Assembly (NCBI RefSeq): GCF_900458435.1
Contig: NZ_UHCT01000001.1
Coordinates: 1,736,001-1,800,000, forward strand
Direction: 5' to 3'
Length of the DNA: 64,000 bases
DNA from: Staphylococcus carnosus
GTDB lineage: Bacteria > Bacillota > Bacilli > Staphylococcales > Staphylococcaceae
In this document: positions 34,904 to 44,862 of the stretch, piece by piece
Layout: every line of letters begins with the position of its first letter
How positions within the stretch are numbered: position 1 is the stretch's first letter
Translations under genes and position numbers: made by a program
The notes under the pieces: model-generated
The model's input: the letters and a program-made list of their open reading frames with translations, nothing else
What the model was told of the DNA's origin: nothing
The model's database searches: none

Positions 34904-36253
34904 TTACTTCGATGGAAGATGAGCGCGGAAACTTTCAATAAAGATATCACCGCGTTCTTCGAATGTATTGTATTGATCCCAACTTGCACAAGCAGGTGAC
35001 AGCAACACAACATCATTAGGTTCAATCACATTTTGTACTTTATCAACTGCATCTTTCACATCAGTTGCACGGATAACATATTTACCTTGGCTTTCCCCGA
35101 GCTTTGTCAACTTATCTTGCGTTTCGCCGAAGGTAATCATAACGCGTACATTTTTCATATATGGAATCAGTTCATCAAAACCATTTCCTCTATCCAATCC
35201 ACCACATAGCCAAATAATCGGCTGATTAAACGAATTTAGTGCGAATTGAGTTGCCAATGTATTTGTTGCTTTTGAGTCGTTGTAATATTTATTCGTCTTA
35301 TTAGAACCAATATATTGCAAGCGGTGTTTAATACCTGAAAATGAAGTTAGAGTGGCAATCACAGCATCAATAGAAACGCCGCCTAGTACAGCTGCCAATA
35401 CAGCTGCTAGAATGTTTTCTAAATTATGTTCACCCGGTAACACAATATCATCTTTATGGATGAGTCTTAAACCATTCAACATGATATAACCATCTTTAAC
35501 ATAAATACCATCTACTTCTTGTGATGTAGAAAAATAATACACTTTTGATTTTAATCCATCTGTCTCAATAAGATGTCGTTGATTATAATTACAAATCAAA
35601 AAGTCATCTTCAGTTTGGTTTTTATAAATTCGACGTTTCGCATTACGATATTCTTCTAAAGTGCCATGGTAATCTAAATGGGCAGAATAAATATTAGTAA
35701 TAATCGCAATATGCGGTCGATATTGTTCAATTCCTAATAATTGGAAAGAAGACAATTCAGTAATTAAATAATCTTCTGGTTTAGCTTCTTGTGCTACTTT
35801 CGAAGCAACATAACCGATATTGCCAGAAAGCAATCCTGTTTGACGACTTTTATCAAACATATCTCCAATTAATGAAGTGACTGTTGTTTTACCATTTGTT
35901 CCTGTAACCGCTATAATAGGCGCTTCAGAAATCAAATAACTCAGCTCTACTTCAGTTAAAATTCTCAAGCCTCTTTTTTCAGCTTCACTGATTAAAGGAA
36001 CTGAATACGGGATGCCTGGATTCTTAACAATTATAGGGTTGCTGTCTAATAAAGATAGCGGATGATGTCCACCGATGACCTTCAACCCCATCTTTTCTAA
36101 ATCTTTGGCGTGCGGGTCTTTAGAAAGATCGCCACCGTCATTTACAGTAACATTTGCACCGAGATGATGTAATAACTTAGCTGCTTCGTAGCCACTCTTT
36201 GCCAAACCCACTACTAAAACATTTTTTCCTTCTAAACCTTTATATTTAAGCAT
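34904..36253 (-). CDS. murD: UDP-N-acetylmuramoyl-L-alanine:D-glutamate ligase
   Basis: MurD adds D-glutamate to UDP-MurNAc-L-Ala in the cytosol. The 449-residue Mur ligase shows the N-terminal Rossmann motif [15 protein letters not shown], the ATP loop [13 protein letters not shown] near residue 115, and the C-terminal domain with NDSKATN and CGGLDRGN. It follows mraY by three bases. Confidence 0.97.
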   Translation of the reverse strand: MLKYKGLEGKNVLVVGLAKSGYEAAKLLHHLGANVTVNDGGDLSKDPHAKDLEKMGLKVIGGHHPLSLLDSNPIIVKNPGIPYSVPLISEAEKRGLRILTEVELSYLISEAPIIAVTGTNGKTTVTSLIGDMFDKSRQTGLLSGNIGYVASKVAQEAKPEDYLITELSSFQLLGIEQYRPHIAIITNIYSAHLDYHGTLEEYRNAKRRIYKNQTEDDFLICNYNQRHLIETDGLKSKVYYFSTSQEVDGIYVKDGYIMLNGLRLIHKDDIVLPGEHNLENILAAVLAAVLGGVSIDAVIATLTSFSGIKHRLQYIGSNKTNKYYNDSKATNTLATQFALNSFNQPIIWLCGGLDRGNGFDELIPYMKNVRVMITFGETQDKLTKLGESQGKYVIRATDVKDAVDKVQNVIEPNDVVLLSPACASWDQYNTFEERGDIFIESFRAHLPSK

Positions 36254-36256
36254 TTA

Positions 36257-37222
36257 TTAATGCACTCCAATCCATAAACCTATCAAACCAGTAATTAAAC
36301 CTACAATCCAAAATACACTTACTACTTTCCATTCATTCCATCCGCTTAACTCAAAGTGGTGATGCAATGGACTCATTTTGAAAATTCTTTTGCCAGTTAA
36401 TTTAAATGATGCAACTTGCAAAATAACTGACAATGTTTCAGCAACAAAAACAAATCCAATGAAAATCAATGAGATTTCTGCATTTAACATGATAGAAACC
36501 GTAGCAATAATACCACCTAATGCTAAGCTTCCTGTATCACCCATAAATACTTTTGCAGGGTTAACGTTGTAGATCAAGAAACCAAGTAACGCAAATACCA
36601 TGATGATACAGAATGTACCCACTGCGTTATTGCCTAACATGAAACTCATGATGGCATACATTGCAAAAGCAATGATAGATAATCCAGTTGCCAAACCATC
36701 TAATCCATCCGTTAAATTCACAGCATTAGAAAATCCAACTTGCCAAAATACAATAAATACTACATACACAACTGACAATGGAATACTCACATTTGTAAAT
36801 GGAATGTGAATACCAGTCGCAAAGTGAATCATATTGAAAACATCACTTAGAATAAAGAAAATCACTGCAATAGCGATTTGCGCTAAGAATTTTTGCTTAC
36901 TTGTTAAACCCTGGTTATTCTTTTTTACAACAATAATATAATCATCAACAAATCCGATTAATCCAAACCCAACTGTTACAAATAACAGTAAAATGTATGG
37001 ATTTGCATTATCTGAAAAAATAATAGCGATAATTGTTGTGATAATAATACTGATTAAGAAAGTTAACCCGCCCATCGTCGGAGTACCAGTTTTTTTCATG
37101 TGGCTTTGAGGTCCCTCTTCACGGATACTTTGACCGAACTTCATTCGCTTTAAAGTTGGAATGAGTATTGGAACCAATATTAATGTAATCAAGAAAGCGA
37201 TAATTGCTAAAACGTAAATCAT
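36257..37222 (-). CDS. mraY: Phospho-MurNAc-pentapeptide translocase MraY
   Basis: MraY makes lipid I by moving phospho-MurNAc-pentapeptide onto undecaprenyl phosphate. The 321-residue protein has about ten membrane helices and the family motifs GTPTMGGL, FVDDYI (catalytic aspartates), NLTDGLDGLATG and MSPLHHHFELSGW. ATG at 37222 follows AAGGAGGAG at a good distance. An in-frame start further upstream (37279) would add 19 unlikely basic residues. Confidence 0.97.
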   Translation of the reverse strand: MIYVLAIIAFLITLILVPILIPTLKRMKFGQSIREEGPQSHMKKTGTPTMGGLTFLISIIITTIIAIIFSDNANPYILLLFVTVGFGLIGFVDDYIIVVKKNNQGLTSKQKFLAQIAIAVIFFILSDVFNMIHFATGIHIPFTNVSIPLSVVYVVFIVFWQVGFSNAVNLTDGLDGLATGLSIIAFAMYAIMSFMLGNNAVGTFCIIMVFALLGFLIYNVNPAKVFMGDTGSLALGGIIATVSIMLNAEISLIFIGFVFVAETLSVILQVASFKLTGKRIFKMSPLHHHFELSGWNEWKVVSVFWIVGLITGLIGLWIGVH

Positions 37223-37320
37223 ATTTATCTCCTCATTTATTCTTATTCTTTTTCTTATGTATAGCAGGCAAAGATACATACCATAATGGTATCTATCTCT
37301 CCTGCTCTAGTATCAAACTA

Positions 37321-39474
37321 TTAATTCGCATCAGGTGCTGAAAGTTCTATTTCTATATCTTTCTTACCTTTCAGCGATTCATTCGGACTCACAGATTGTT
37401 TAAAAACAAATCCGCTTCCTTTCATTTTAACATTAATTCCAGTCAGTGATTCAAAAGCAATCACATCATCTTTACTCCAATTTTTCATATCCGGCATTGT
37501 TAAATCACCATCTGTTTTCAACAATACTTTACTATGAGGCAGTAATTTTTCAGTCGTACTTGGTGCTTGTTGTGTTACTTTTTCTCCTTGTCCAATGACA
37601 ACTGGTTTTAATTGTTGCGCATCCAGCTCATCTTCTGCTTTTTGAACAGTTTGTCCTGATACATCCGGAACCTTACTGAATACTTTCGCAGAAGAAGTTT
37701 CATTATTTTTACCTACATTTAAATATTTCAATGTATTTTCCATGATAGGATTGAAGGCTTTGCTTGCACCCATTTCGTAAGCTTCTTGTTTATTTTTCTG
37801 AGCCAAGCTCATACCTGCATAAACAATCACTTTAGGATTCTTACTTGGTGCATGCCCAATGAAACTTACAAAATAAGGGAAAGGACCTTTAACATAACCG
37901 CCGTTATCTGGGTCAGCAACTTGAGCTGTACCAGTTTTACCACCGATTCTATAACCATGGATTCGATAGTTCATAGCATGACTTTTTTTACTGTTAACTA
38001 CTAAATCGAGCTGTTTATTTACTTTTTCAGCCGTTTTTTCAGTGATAGGCTTACCTGCAATTTCTCTTTTTCCTTTATATAAAGTTTTATCATTGACAGG
38101 ATTATCAATACTGTTAACATACCATGGTTTTATCATATTACCTTTATTGAAAACAGCTGATTGTGCTTGCAGCATTTGAGCAGGTGTAACAGTTGTTGAT
38201 TGTCCGAATGCTGATGTTTTTTGTTGCAGTTCATTATCCCATGCAATACCACCTGGTGTCTCACCATCAAACAAGCCGCCTGTTTTCTTACCGAAACCGA
38301 ATTTTTCATACCATGATTTCATTTTATCTGCACCTACTAAATCTTGTAAATGCATCATCAATGTATTTGAAGAATAAGTAAATCCTAAACTCATAGGAAT
38401 TTTACCCCAACCAGTTTTATTCCAGTCAGAAATTTCCGATCCCATGATGTCTCGGTGTCCTGACATATATTTTTCATCAGGTTTGAATTTACCTTCTTGA
38501 ATGGCTGCTGCTAAACCGAAAGTTTTGAATGTTGAACCTGGTTCATACGTATTTTGATACAAATCATTCGCCCATGTCTTACCGAAATCTTTACCTGTTT
38601 CAGGATTAAATGTAGGACGTTGACTGAAAGCGAGTATCTCACCTGTATGAGCATCCATCACAACCGCAAATGCATCTTTAGGCGCAAAATGTTTATCCAT
38701 ATCATTCAAGGCTTCTTCAACAAACACTTGAATGTTCGAATCTAAAGTCAGATGTACATCATCACCGCGTTGCGGCGCAATCTCATGTTTAGAATTAGGT
38801 GCGATATATCCCCATATATCATGAATATAAGATAATGCACCTTTCTTACCTGCAAGGTAACTATCGAATACTTTTTCAGCACCCATTGCACCTTTCAATT
38901 CGCCAGTATCAGGATTCTTTTGTGCCATCCCAATTAAATGAGATGCAAACACACCATTTGGATAAAAACGTTCTGTTTCTGGGTATAGTGTAATACCTGG
39001 TAATTTCATTTTTTCAATTTTATCTTTTTGTTGGTAAGTTAAATCTGTACCTTTACGTCCGAACTCAACTTGGAACGCTTTTTTATTATCGAGTATTTTT
39101 TCAATTTCATCTGGTTTCATATCGATGACTTTTGATAACTTCTCAGCTGTTTTCTTTTTGTCCACGACATGTCGCGGTTTCTCTGAACCTTCATCAGCCT
39201 TTTTGCTGACAACTGCTGTTAATTTAAATCTTTCAACATCTTCAGCAAGTACTTTTCCATTTCTATCATAGATTTTTCCTCGCTCAGGTTGTTCTTGTTG
39301 TTGAACGAGATATTTCTGATTGGCTTTCATAATTAAGTCTTGGCCAGAAGAGTGGCCTGTCAGCATGACATAACTATATCTTAAAACCAATAGAAAAAAG
39401 AGCAGTCCGAACAAACTGACGAGGAGGACTGCCCCTATTTTATTTTTTTTAATTTTAATTTTTCGCTTCGGCAT
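37321..39474 (-). CDS. pbp1: Division-specific transpeptidase penicillin-binding protein 1 (Pbp1/FtsI type)
   Basis: A 717-residue class B PBP that cross-links septal peptidoglycan. It has a short cytosolic basic N-terminus, one transmembrane helix (about 13-33) and a pedestal domain. The transpeptidase domain carries the catalytic serine in GSTFKTFG, SSN in TYSSNTLM and KTGTA in IGGKTGTAQV. Two C-terminal PASTA repeats follow (KVPDVSGQTVQKAEDEL and MPDMKNWSKDDVIAF). It overlaps ftsL by 20 bases, as is common in this cluster. Confidence 0.96.
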   Translation of the reverse strand: MPKRKIKIKKNKIGAVLLVSLFGLLFFLLVLRYSYVMLTGHSSGQDLIMKANQKYLVQQQEQPERGKIYDRNGKVLAEDVERFKLTAVVSKKADEGSEKPRHVVDKKKTAEKLSKVIDMKPDEIEKILDNKKAFQVEFGRKGTDLTYQQKDKIEKMKLPGITLYPETERFYPNGVFASHLIGMAQKNPDTGELKGAMGAEKVFDSYLAGKKGALSYIHDIWGYIAPNSKHEIAPQRGDDVHLTLDSNIQVFVEEALNDMDKHFAPKDAFAVVMDAHTGEILAFSQRPTFNPETGKDFGKTWANDLYQNTYEPGSTFKTFGLAAAIQEGKFKPDEKYMSGHRDIMGSEISDWNKTGWGKIPMSLGFTYSSNTLMMHLQDLVGADKMKSWYEKFGFGKKTGGLFDGETPGGIAWDNELQQKTSAFGQSTTVTPAQMLQAQSAVFNKGNMIKPWYVNSIDNPVNDKTLYKGKREIAGKPITEKTAEKVNKQLDLVVNSKKSHAMNYRIHGYRIGGKTGTAQVADPDNGGYVKGPFPYFVSFIGHAPSKNPKVIVYAGMSLAQKNKQEAYEMGASKAFNPIMENTLKYLNVGKNNETSSAKVFSKVPDVSGQTVQKAEDELDAQQLKPVVIGQGEKVTQQAPSTTEKLLPHSKVLLKTDGDLTMPDMKNWSKDDVIAFESLTGINVKMKGSGFVFKQSVSPNESLKGKKDIEIELSAPDAN

Positions 39475-39859
39475 TATTACGCACTACCTTTACATTATCG
39501 TTCTTTAAGCTCATGCCTTGTTTTTGAGCTTTTTCGTAAATGCGTTCATAAGAAGAGTTCTTTTTAATTTCAGACTTCAAAGCACTATTTTGGCTAGATT
39601 GTGTTTCGATTTTTTGATCCAAATCAGCAATTTTGCCTTTAGTATCATAAGCGTCCATTTTTAAAGATAGAATATAAATACTTACCATTGCAATGACAGC
39701 GATTAAAGATATGTATAATACTTTTTCAAACTTTGTCAGTTGCACAACAACTTTACGCTTCACTTTACGGGTCGGTGAAGGCGATGGATTTACTTCTGGG
39801 GTCTGTCTTGCAGGTTCGTAGCTTTCGTTGTAAGGTTCATAGATCTTTTCTACAGCCAT
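39455..39859 (-). CDS. ftsL: Cell division protein FtsL
   Basis: A 134-residue bitopic divisome protein with a basic cytosolic N-terminus (TRKVKRKVVVQLTKFEK), one transmembrane helix (VLYISLIAVIAMVSIYIL, about 47-64) and an extracellular leucine-zipper-like coiled coil (KIADLDQKIETQSSQNSALK). It works with DivIC and DivIB to activate septal synthesis. It is followed by pbp1 with overlap. Confidence 0.92.
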   Translation of the reverse strand: MAVEKIYEPYNESYEPARQTPEVNPSPSPTRKVKRKVVVQLTKFEKVLYISLIAVIAMVSIYILSLKMDAYDTKGKIADLDQKIETQSSQNSALKSEIKKNSSYERIYEKAQKQGMSLKNDNVKVVRNNAEAKN

Positions 39860-39878
39860 AGCAGTTTGTCACTCCCTG

Positions 39879-40820
39879 TTATTTCAAAATTTCTGCAACA
39901 CGCAATTTGGCACTGCGCGCTCGGTTATTTTCTGCTAAGTCTTCTTCACTTGCACTAATCGGTTTGCGGTTGACTCGTTTCAATTTCGGTGTATATTCCT
40001 CTGGAATAATAGGTAATCCACGGGGAACTTCAGGTCCTTTCTCATACTCTTGGAAAATTTGTTTGCACAAACGATCCTCTAGTGAATGGAAAGTAATCAC
40101 AGAAATTCTGCCGTGTACTTTAACTCTTTCGATTGCTTGTTCTAATGAATCTTCAAATGCTTTCAATTCATCATTAACAGCTATTCGTATAGCTTGAAAA
40201 ACACGTTTTGCCGGGTGACCACCCTTGCGTCTTGCTTTTGCAGGGATGCCTTCTTTAATAACGTCTACAAGCTGTAAAGTGGTTTCAATCGGTTCATTTT
40301 CTCTTGTTTTTTCAATTCTACGGGCAATTTGTTTTGAAAATTTTTCTTCGCCATAACGATAAAAAATTCTAACCAAATCTTCATATGGCCACTCATTAAC
40401 AACCTCATAGGCTGATAATTCTTGTGTTTGGTCCATACGCATATCTAAACGCGCATCTTGATGGTAACTGAATCCTCGCTCCGGTACATCTAATTGTGGG
40501 CTTGATACGCCCAAGTCATAGTAAATACCGTCTACTTTGTCAATGTCCAAGTCGTCTAGGATTTGATTGATTTGTCTGAAATTACTGTGTACAAATGTGA
40601 CTTGATCCAAGTGGTCTTTTAAGACCTCCTTAGCATTTTCAATCGCTGTTAAGTCTTGGTCAATCGCAATCAAATGTCCATTTTCATCAAGTTGATTTAA
40701 TAAATAAAGGGCATGTCCTGCACCACCCAGCGTACAATCAACATATACACCATCTTTTTTGACATTGAGCTCATCAATGGTTTCTCTTAACATGACGCTT
40801 ACGTGATGAAACACTTTCAT
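39879..40820 (-). CDS. rsmH: 16S rRNA m4C1402 methyltransferase RsmH (MraW)
   Basis: RsmH uses SAM to methylate N4 of C1402 in the ribosomal P site. The 313-residue protein has [14 protein letters not shown] (SAM motif), [25 protein letters not shown] and the C-terminal TFHSLEDRL. Second gene of the cluster, eight bases after mraZ. Confidence 0.97.
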   Translation of the reverse strand: MKVFHHVSVMLRETIDELNVKKDGVYVDCTLGGAGHALYLLNQLDENGHLIAIDQDLTAIENAKEVLKDHLDQVTFVHSNFRQINQILDDLDIDKVDGIYYDLGVSSPQLDVPERGFSYHQDARLDMRMDQTQELSAYEVVNEWPYEDLVRIFYRYGEEKFSKQIARRIEKTRENEPIETTLQLVDVIKEGIPAKARRKGGHPAKRVFQAIRIAVNDELKAFEDSLEQAIERVKVHGRISVITFHSLEDRLCKQIFQEYEKGPEVPRGLPIIPEEYTPKLKRVNRKPISASEEDLAENNRARSAKLRVAEILK

Positions 40821-40828
40821 TCCTCCAT

Positions 40829-41269
40829 TTAAAAATCAAAATCTATCAAATCTTCAGCGATATCTTCGAAACTGTCTTCAGATTCATCATAGAAGCCATT
40901 CCATGAAGCTCTGTCCCAAATTTCGATGCGGTTTGAAACCCCAATCACTGTACATTCTTTAGTTAAATTAGCATATTCCCTTAAATTCTTCGGGATATTA
41001 ATACGCCCTTGTTTATCCAGCTCAACTTCTACAGCCCCTGAGAAGAACATACGCATGAATTTACGCGCATCTCTCTTCGTCATCGGCAATGACTTCATCT
41101 TTTCTTCGATATTCTGCCATTCTTCCAAAGTATAACCGAACAAACATTTATCAAGGCCTCTAGTGATAACAAAACGTTCATTCAATTCATATCTGAATTT
41201 AGACGGTACAATCATGCGGCCTTTTGCATCTAGTTGGTGTTCGTACTCACCCATGAACATTTTACTCAC
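40829..41269 (-). CDS. mraZ: Transcriptional regulator MraZ
   Basis: A 146-residue protein with two AbrB-like SpoVT domains, each with a DxxGR pattern ([15 protein letters not shown] and [15 protein letters not shown]). MraZ binds repeats upstream of itself and controls the dcw cluster in other bacteria. It is the first gene of the division cluster here. No clear array of GTGGGAG-type repeats was seen in the 41270-41400 spacer by eye, although CTCCCCACTATCCTCCACT on the plus strand at about 41295-41313 (minus AGTGGAGG...GTGGGGAG) is a plausible operator. Confidence 0.95.
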   Translation of the reverse strand: MSKMFMGEYEHQLDAKGRMIVPSKFRYELNERFVITRGLDKCLFGYTLEEWQNIEEKMKSLPMTKRDARKFMRMFFSGAVEVELDKQGRINIPKNLREYANLTKECTVIGVSNRIEIWDRASWNGFYDESEDSFEDIAEDLIDFDF

Positions 41270-41294
41270 CTCGCCTTATTTATAATTTACCACA

Positions 41295-41313
41295 ACTCCC
41301 CACTATCCTCCAC
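41295..41313 (-). promoter_or_regulatory. Possible MraZ operator upstream of mraZ
   Basis: The minus strand reads AGTGGAGGATAGTGGGGAG, two GTGG(A/G)G(G)-like direct repeats about 10 bp apart. That matches the known MraZ-binding pattern of GTGGGAG repeats. It lies just upstream of mraZ. Confidence 0.5.
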
Positions 41314-41355
41314 TATTTATATAAACATATCAAAAAAAATTCATTTTTCACGAAA

Positions 41356-41391
41356 AAAAGACCCGCTTCCCTTACCGGGAAAACGGGCCTG
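41356..41391 (-). terminator. bshC terminator
   Basis: CCCGTTTTCCC and GGGAAGCGGG arms with a tight loop, followed by TCTTTTTTT on the minus strand directly after bshC. Confidence 0.9.
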
Positions 41392-41403
41392 AGCCTTATA
41401 ACT

Positions 41404-43017
41404 CTAAGGTTTTATAATAATTTGCTTTAAAGTGTAACGAAGTGGTGGATAGATGGAGGGACTGAACATATCTGTCCCAAATTCATTCATAAATTGAAGC
41501 GCATTCCAAACTCTTTCTTGAAGACCTCCCATTGGGTGGAGGGTCTCATTCAATTCTCTGAAATGTTTCATGCTGATTGCATTCTCACGTTCAATATTAA
41601 TGAAGTATCGTTTACGCAAGTAGTCGTATTGCGATTGATGAATTTGATTATTTTTTTCAACGAGATTCTTATTATCTTCATTACCTTGCACTTCTGCTGC
41701 TAATCTTTCATAGGTTTCTTTTTGTTGTGCTTCTAATTGATCCAATTCATTAAGGAATTGCTCTGAAGCATGCGCTCTGATAAATTTGTTTTTGTCATTA
41801 TCAATACCATCAGCAATGACATGTTCAGCATTTATGTCATAACGTTTCAGTAATTTTTCGATGCGTTTTGTAATATAAGTGATTTTCATACGCGGCAGGA
41901 CTATCGGCATCGTAACATCTAAAACATCAAATGCTGCTTTCAACTCTGCCCAGTACTTGATTTCACTCGGTCCGCCGATAAAGCTGACTGTATTAAATAG
42001 CCACTCTTCCATAATAGGACGTGTCACTACATTATTTGAAAAACGTTCTGGTGTATTTTCCACTATCTCTAAAAGTTCGTCTAATGTATATGCAGTTTGA
42101 GATTTGCTTGTGTAATAATGACCATCCTCATACGTTAATAATTGACGCATATCATCCTCATGAAGAAATAAATGAACATTCGTATCCGTTTGAATCATTT
42201 CTGCAAGACCAGCTTCTACTGTCTCTGCTTGTCTTTGTCTGAAAGCACGATCAACTTCATCATGTTTTTTCAACATCTCTTTTAAAATCGGCTTTTCTAA
42301 ATGACGCAATTTTGGATCTTGCGCATCAATAAGCAACACACCGTATTCCTTAAATACAATATGTAAGAGAGCTTTGAACATATCAGACCACGAAGCATAA
42401 TTTTTAATAATATGTTGTACTTCATTTCTTAAATGATTAGTATGTGCTGTCTCTGGTATTTGAACTAAGAAATCATCTAATGCTTCAAGCATTTTGTCTT
42501 TATCAGGAATAAAACGTGATACATTGCTTTCTGGCGGTGTCATTGTATGATACTTCACCTTATGCAATTTTGCTTTTTCAGTGTTGAATACATACGTATG
42601 ATTTACTTCATCAAAATCATGATCTTCACCAGCAATCCAAAATACAGGTACAACTTCTTTATTGTATTCTTCATTTAATTGACGACTTAAATTTACAATG
42701 GATAATATTTTATGAAAAGTATACAGCGGTCCCCCGAACAACCCAGCTTGTTGTCCTCCGATGACTACTTTGGCGCCTTTTTTTAATTTATCAATATTAA
42801 TTTGTTGTGCTTCTGTCAATTCTAAATCTGACATATAATTGCTTATTACAGATGCCAATTCCTGTTCTCTACCGTTATTAGGTGCATTTAAAGCTTGTTC
42901 AAAGCTTTCAGGAGACATCGCATCATATTGATAAAACGTATTTAACAATGATTCACTTTCTTTTAATCTTTCCAGAAATTGATCATTCTCATTAATATTT
43001 GCGATTAAACAATCCAT
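41404..43017 (-). CDS. bshC: Bacillithiol biosynthesis cysteine-adding enzyme BshC
   Basis: BshC joins cysteine to glucosaminyl-malate to complete bacillithiol, the main low-molecular-weight thiol of many Firmicutes. The 537-residue protein has the Rossmann-like core with VIGGQQAGLFGGPLYTFHK near residue 86 and WIAGEDHDFDEVNH near residue 128, both family hallmarks. A long coiled coil lies in the C-terminal third (QLEAQQKETYERLAAEV). It is upstream of mraZ in the same orientation but separated by its own terminator. Confidence 0.95.
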   Translation of the reverse strand: MDCLIANINENDQFLERLKESESLLNTFYQYDAMSPESFEQALNAPNNGREQELASVISNYMSDLELTEAQQINIDKLKKGAKVVIGGQQAGLFGGPLYTFHKILSIVNLSRQLNEEYNKEVVPVFWIAGEDHDFDEVNHTYVFNTEKAKLHKVKYHTMTPPESNVSRFIPDKDKMLEALDDFLVQIPETAHTNHLRNEVQHIIKNYASWSDMFKALLHIVFKEYGVLLIDAQDPKLRHLEKPILKEMLKKHDEVDRAFRQRQAETVEAGLAEMIQTDTNVHLFLHEDDMRQLLTYEDGHYYTSKSQTAYTLDELLEIVENTPERFSNNVVTRPIMEEWLFNTVSFIGGPSEIKYWAELKAAFDVLDVTMPIVLPRMKITYITKRIEKLLKRYDINAEHVIADGIDNDKNKFIRAHASEQFLNELDQLEAQQKETYERLAAEVQGNEDNKNLVEKNNQIHQSQYDYLRKRYFINIERENAISMKHFRELNETLHPMGGLQERVWNALQFMNEFGTDMFSPSIYPPLRYTLKQIIIKP

Positions 43018-43166
43018 ACACTTTTCTCCTTAACTACTGTGTTTTTCTCAACAATAAGTATAATGTTTATAGCACAATAACACAATTTAACGGCTTACCG
43101 TTTTCAATGCATATCTGAGTTATTTATTATATAATTATTATAATTAAGCGAAGGGGGAGAAATAGA

Positions 43167-43616
43167 ATGGGCAACGTCAAACGTTTAGATATTAATTACA
43201 AAACAGATGAATTATTCGCAGATTTCAGAGAAACCAGCGATCCAAACCTCGCAATGATTGATGAACTTGCTGGAGAAATGATTGATGCAAGTTCTGACTC
43301 ACCTTTTTACGGAATTTTCATTGGTGAAAAAATTGGAGCGAGAATGGCACTTTATGAAAATGGTGAAGTTGAGGAAAAACATTTTCCTGATTATAATAAG
43401 TATTTGATTCTTTGGAAATTAGAAGTATTGCCTAGCTTTCAATCAAGAGGATTAGGAACAGAACTTGTAGATTATGCAAAAGCAGCTAACCTCCCGATTA
43501 AAGCAATCGCAAGAAACAAGTCTAGAGATTTCTTTGTGAAGCATGGCTTCACAGATTTACACTCAAACAACGATGAGGGCTACGATGTATTGATTTGGGA
43601 ACCTGAGACAAAATAA
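43167..43616 (+). CDS. GNAT family N-acetyltransferase
   Basis: A 149-residue acetyltransferase-fold protein. The acetyl-CoA-binding motif A appears as LEVLPSFQSRGLGTELVDYAK near residue 95, and FVKHGFTDLH near the end is the usual closing GF motif. The substrate is not known. Divergent from bshC, with GGGGGAG upstream of the ATG. It is conserved beside bshC in staphylococci to my knowledge, but no link to bacillithiol is proven. Confidence 0.85.
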   Translation: MGNVKRLDINYKTDELFADFRETSDPNLAMIDELAGEMIDASSDSPFYGIFIGEKIGARMALYENGEVEEKHFPDYNKYLILWKLEVLPSFQSRGLGTELVDYAKAANLPIKAIARNKSRDFFVKHGFTDLHSNNDEGYDVLIWEPETK

Positions 43617-43632
43617 AATGACACGTTATTAA

Positions 43633-43664
43633 AATGACAAGCGAATATTTCTCGCTTGTCATTT
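43633..43664. terminator. Bidirectional terminator between GNAT and HAD genes
   Basis: Perfect 12-bp stem AATGACAAGCGA/TCGCTTGTCATT with a 7-nt loop and A/T tracts on both sides. Confidence 0.9.
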
Positions 43665-43665
43665 T

Positions 43666-44346
43666 TTATAGTAAATCTTTAACTTCATTAAGTTGTTTTA
43701 TTTCAAACTTCGGTTGAATTGTTGTTTCATTCTTTTTATTTCTAAAATTAAACCAGCATGTGTCAATCCCCGCATTGATACCGCCTTGTATATCAGAAGT
43801 AAGAGAATCACCTATTATAAGTGTCTTTTCTCTCTTTGCATCAATACGATCAAAAACATAATCGAAGAATTCAGGCATCGGTTTTTGATAACCTGTCACT
43901 TCAGAAATAAATATTTCATGAATAGTTTCCTTTAAAGGAGTTTGTGCAAGGCGGCGCAGTTGTGTATCCTCTACTCCGTTTGTCACAATATAAACCTTCG
44001 CATTTTGTGCTAAATATTGAATAGTTTCTAAAGTGTTCGGAAAATATTTTACAGGTGCAGTAGCAAGACCATCTCTAAAGATAATATCCGCTTCTCCCCC
44101 ATTTACTGTTTGTCCGAACCGATTAAAATAATTAACAAAACGTTCGCTCAACACTTCTTCTTTTGTCAATTTATTTTCTTGAAAAGCTTCCCAATGCGCT
44201 TGGTTTACTTTTTTAAATAAATTCAAATTTTCTATCGTCGGATCTATACCATATAATTCTGCCAAATGATAAAATGCTTGGTCTTCAGCATCATGAAAAT
44301 CTACAATAGTATCATCAAAATCTAATAAGATTGTATCGTATGTCAT
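43666..44346 (-). CDS. HAD-family nucleotidase/phosphatase (YjjG/YfnB type)
   Basis: A 226-residue haloacid-dehalogenase-fold phosphatase. Catalytic motif I is LLDFDDTIVDF near residue 8, motif II VTNGVED near 118, motif III around KP (EVTGYQKPMPEF) and motif IV IIGDSLTSDIQGG near 182. The closest pattern is the YjjG/YfnB pyrimidine 5'-nucleotidases, which remove non-canonical nucleotides, but substrate assignment from sequence alone is weak. It is monocistronic and convergent with the GNAT gene. Confidence 0.87.
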   Translation of the reverse strand: MTYDTILLDFDDTIVDFHDAEDQAFYHLAELYGIDPTIENLNLFKKVNQAHWEAFQENKLTKEEVLSERFVNYFNRFGQTVNGGEADIIFRDGLATAPVKYFPNTLETIQYLAQNAKVYIVTNGVEDTQLRRLAQTPLKETIHEIFISEVTGYQKPMPEFFDYVFDRIDAKREKTLIIGDSLTSDIQGGINAGIDTCWFNFRNKKNETTIQPKFEIKQLNEVKDLL

Positions 44347-44412
44347 TTTTTCACCTCATTACTCAACATCCTAGCGAATTCTATCTTGTTATTCAAGCAG
44401 TTAAAAATTTAA

Positions 44413-44441
44413 TTGATTACTGTATTTAAAAGGAGTACAAT
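44413..44441 (+). promoter_or_regulatory. Promoter upstream of the 60-residue small protein
   Basis: TTGATT at 44413-44418 and TACAAT at 44436-44441 with a 17-bp spacer. It predicts a leader of about 100 nt before the gene at 44552. Confidence 0.6.
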
Positions 44442-44551
44442 TAAGCTCGTGTGTATTAAAAATAACGTATTGAATTTAATCTTCATTTACGGGTAAATAC
44501 ATAAATAAGTCAGCAAACGAATTAAATGAGAATGAAAGGAAGTCGAAATAT

Positions 44552-44734
44552 ATGAATAAACGTGTAGCTAAATCATATAAAGAATATTATGAGAAATTCG
44601 GAGAAATGCCTCCAGCACCATATATGAGCACTTTAAGTGATTACGAAAAAGATGAAGCAATCAATCAACGTATCAGAGATGGCAAACCATTTGAAAAAGT
44701 TAAATATTGGAGCCAACAACCACCAGTAAGATAA
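44552..44734 (+). CDS. Conserved small staphylococcal protein (60 aa)
   Basis: A 60-residue soluble protein, beginning MNKRVAKSYKEYYEKFGEMP and ending WSQQPPVR. It is aromatic- and proline-rich with no membrane segment. AAAGGAAG precedes the ATG, a promoter is visible upstream, and a strong terminator follows at 44748-44778, so it is a well-defined monocistronic gene. I do not recognise a domain; it seems typical of small staphylococcal conserved proteins. Confidence 0.75.
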   Translation: MNKRVAKSYKEYYEKFGEMPPAPYMSTLSDYEKDEAINQRIRDGKPFEKVKYWSQQPPVR

Positions 44735-44747
44735 AAATATTTAAGTG

Positions 44748-44778
44748 AACGGTGCGCAATTGCGTGCCGTTTTTTTAT
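44748..44778 (+). terminator. Terminator of the 60-residue protein gene
   Basis: AACGGTGCGCA pairs with TGCGTGCCGTT (two G-U pairs) across a tight AT loop, followed by seven T. Confidence 0.9.
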
Positions 44779-44862
44779 TTTCGCAAATTTTGTTGTTCCA
44801 ATCTTATTAATTTTATATAATTATCATAACAATACTAAATAAATTAATAAGGAGCGGTGCCC

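Noticed and set aside
44450..44500. Short GTG ORF after AGGAG upstream of the 60-residue protein
   Set aside because: Only about 15 codons with poor spacing; the AGGAG overlaps the -10 spacer of the proposed promoter, so it would not be transcribed.
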